Of a DNA stretch of 64,000 nucleotides, positions 62,246 to 64,000 are shown one piece after another; within the stretch, counting starts at the first letter, position 1, and each line of letters begins with the position of its first letter. The stretch spans positions 27,189 through 91,188 of the forward strand of contig DASYAL010000077.1 in NCBI GenBank assembly GCA_036501365.1, read 5' to 3'. The notes beneath the pieces were generated by a model, which had not been told where the DNA came from, did no database searches, and was given only the letters and a program-made list of their open reading frames with translations. The DNA is from CAIKMD01 sp036501365. Lineage in GTDB: Bacteria > Pseudomonadota > Alphaproteobacteria > ATCC43930 > CGMCC-115725. Made by a program: the position numbers and the translations under genes.

Positions 62246-63898
62246 TTAGTTGGCCTTCGGGGCGCCGGCGCGCCTGGCGAGCTGGGGCTGCCGGAGATCG
62301 AGCACGACCGAGAGCCGCGTTCCGAGCCGGTCGACCTCGGCAACCTTCGCGCCATGCATCAGCTTGTCGCAATTGTCCTGCGTGAAAGCGATGAAGAACT
62401 CGGCACGATCGCGACGGTCCTCGTAGACAAGGTTGGGCGGCAGGTACGGTTTCAGCGATCCGCCGGGGCCGCAATCGGCCACCCGATAAACTTTGTCCGC
62501 GAAACGCGCGCCGTCGCGCGCCTTGAGCCATGCCACGAGATCGTCCGCGGCTTCGTGATAGGAATTCGCCCAGTAATCGAGCTTGTAGCGGCCGGCCGCG
62601 CCCGGCACGCCGCCGACGAATAGGTTGTAGTAGACATATTCGTCGGGGTGCAGCGCGACCATCACCGCGAGGTGGCAGGCGGTATAGCCGAGCAAAGCCG
62701 CCGATGCGCCGGCGGCGACGGGACGCGGCCATCGCCGCGCGCGGCGCAGGATCGCGTCGAACGTCAGCGCGGCGCAGCAGGCGAGCGGCGGCTCGACGAA
62801 AAGAAAATGGCGCAAGCCGTCGAACAGCGTCGCATGCGTCGCCATGGCGAAAGCGATCGGGAAGACGGCGGCGAAGACGACCAGGCCGACGGGCAGGAGC
62901 TGCTCGAGCGGCCAGCGCGCGCGCCGCCATTGCGCGAGCCCCCAGACCAGGCCGATGCCGAGGAGCAGCACGAACAATTCCGGAAGCTGCACTAGAAAGA
63001 AGGCCGGCAGGTAGATGCGCGGCAGCAGCGGTGCGGGGTAATAGGCGCCGGCGAACAGCGTCTTGTACGGAAAGTTATGATGGTCGAACTGAACGATGTC
63101 GGCGATCGGCCGCCAGAGCGGATCGAGCTGGGCCCAGGGCCAAGCGAGCAGCATGATCGCATAGGAAATCGCCAGCATCGGCGCCAGCACCGCGCCGGTT
63201 TCGATCAGCAGCGGTGCGAGGGCGAGGCTGGGCCGGCGCGCGCGCCAGGCGGCAAGACCCGGGACGACCAGCAGCAGGAGACCGAGATAGCACGGTAGCA
63301 AGAGCGCGCCGACGCGGACACCGAGCGCCAGTCCGGTCGCAATGCCGAGCTTGATGACGAGCGCGCGCGGCGGCCGCGGTAGCAGCGGCACCAGCCGCAC
63401 CATGTAATAGAGCGCCCAGACATAGCCGGCGGCGAAGGGTATATCCTTCGGATTATTGAACATGTGCCCGTAATAGCCGGGCGTCAGCGCGAGCAGGATC
63501 GCCGCGAGCAAGCCGGCGCGGCTGCCGCCGATCTCGCGCGCCAGCCGCCAGCAGCCGGCGATGCCGACGATGCCGATCAGCGCATTGATGAGGTGGCGCG
63601 TCGCATAGTCGCCGAAGGGCGAAATCGGCGCGACGAGCGCCGTCGCGACGTCGAAGAGCGCGCCGTAATAGCTGATCGGCGGCGATGTCAGCGCCGTGCG
63701 ATCGTGGAAGAAGCTCGTGTAATAAGCGATGACCTGATGGGCGTACCAGAAGTGGTAATCCTCGTCCCAGGTCGTGCCGTATTGCGTGAATGTCGCGAGG
63801 ACGATCACAAAGAGCACGAACAACAGACCGAGCGCGAGCGCATCGTGCCGGTCAACGGCGCCCCGCGCGCCCTGGCCCTCCGCCTGTGCCGCAAACAT
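62246..63898 (-). CDS. GT39/ArnT-like membrane glycosyltransferase
   Basis: 550 aa from ATG 63898 (GTG 63913 possible). About 11 membrane helices. The first periplasmic loop has the acidic GT-C motif TTWDEDYHFWYAHQVIAYYT. MFNNPKDIPFAAGYVWALYY and FAMATHATLFDGLRHFLFVE follow, and a soluble C-terminal segment closes the protein. GT39-type enzymes move a sugar from a polyprenyl-phosphate donor on the periplasmic side to lipid A, protein or glycan. Upstream (63899-64000) no further gene is complete. Confidence 0.85.
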   Translation of the reverse strand: MFAAQAEGQGARGAVDRHDALALGLLFVLFVIVLATFTQYGTTWDEDYHFWYAHQVIAYYTSFFHDRTALTSPPISYYGALFDVATALVAPISPFGDYATRHLINALIGIVGIAGCWRLAREIGGSRAGLLAAILLALTPGYYGHMFNNPKDIPFAAGYVWALYYMVRLVPLLPRPPRALVIKLGIATGLALGVRVGALLLPCYLGLLLLVVPGLAAWRARRPSLALAPLLIETGAVLAPMLAISYAIMLLAWPWAQLDPLWRPIADIVQFDHHNFPYKTLFAGAYYPAPLLPRIYLPAFFLVQLPELFVLLLGIGLVWGLAQWRRARWPLEQLLPVGLVVFAAVFPIAFAMATHATLFDGLRHFLFVEPPLACCAALTFDAILRRARRWPRPVAAGASAALLGYTACHLAVMVALHPDEYVYYNLFVGGVPGAAGRYKLDYWANSYHEAADDLVAWLKARDGARFADKVYRVADCGPGGSLKPYLPPNLVYEDRRDRAEFFIAFTQDNCDKLMHGAKVAEVDRLGTRLSVVLDLRQPQLARRAGAPKAN

Positions 63899-64000
63899 GC
63901 TGCGCCCGCCCACAACCGCCGGCCGGCGCGACCGGCCGGGCCCTCCCCCGATTGAAACGCGGCAATTATGGTGCCTTGACTAACGAAAAGCTAGGGTCTC

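Overview
This GC-rich window looks like a chromosomal segment from a soil-type alphaproteobacterium, probably Rhizobiales- or Rhodospirillales-like. Supporting signs are an NDUFS4-like complex I subunit gene, a DUF1491 gene, a general-stress (EcfG-type) promoter, an ergothioneine operon, many orphan NMT1/SsuA-type substrate-binding proteins, and intergenic palindromes of the GTCATGCCCGG and GTCATTGCGAGCGAAGCGA types known from that class. All family names come from reading motifs; no database search was run.

Layout. 1-3.3 kb: a minus-strand operon of an NMT1-like binding protein, a NixA/HoxN metal transporter, a DUF2946 protein and an exported, probably outer-membrane protein cut by the window edge. 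3.4-8 kb: a ribosome hibernation factor, an ECF sigma factor with its coupled partner, a truncated MFS drug exporter beside MarR with a likely operator, and small hypotheticals. 8.0-9.4 kb: tRNA-Arg, the complex I subunit, tRNA-Pro, and an 882-bp insert bounded by a 42-bp copy of the 5' half of tRNA-Pro.

9.5-29.3 kb: a catabolic and molybdo-enzyme region. It holds an alpha/beta hydrolase, two luciferase-like monooxygenases, an ACMSD-like amidohydrolase, coxG/coxS/coxM (small and FAD subunits of a molybdenum hydroxylase), a CocE-like hydrolase and four orphan binding proteins, three of them a tandem paralogue array. A stress pair (SFPASDPPS-motif protein and MscS channel) sits in the middle, followed by the maturation set coxD, hemerythrin, coxE, a split XdhC and a MoaB-MobA fusion. 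The large molybdopterin subunit CoxL is absent from the window.

29.4-41 kb: a small membrane peptide, an SSS-family symporter with its DUF3311 partner, an SLC13/ArsB-like permease, an acyltransferase, a Tat-exported alpha-hydroxy-acid oxidase, an aminotransferase-ABC operon divergent from its binding protein, a paired-hairpin element, a GST and a CopD-like protein. 41-51.8 kb: cbpA/cbpM, an FMN reductase, an SDR, an IMPase, a flavin amine oxidase, MipA, an RND efflux pump with adaptor, and an extended IF-1. 51.8-64 kb: egtB-egtD, a Tim44-like protein, DUF1491, a LOG-family enzyme, monomeric isocitrate dehydrogenase, alaS and a GT39-type glycosyltransferase.

Many adjacent genes overlap by ATGA, so operons can be assigned with confidence. 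The most notable points are the CoxL-less hydroxylase set, the binding-protein array without a transporter, the tRNA-half-bounded insert, the metal-uptake operon whose last product has a predicted N-terminal histidine, and a run of short tandem duplications, two of which duplicate stop codons.
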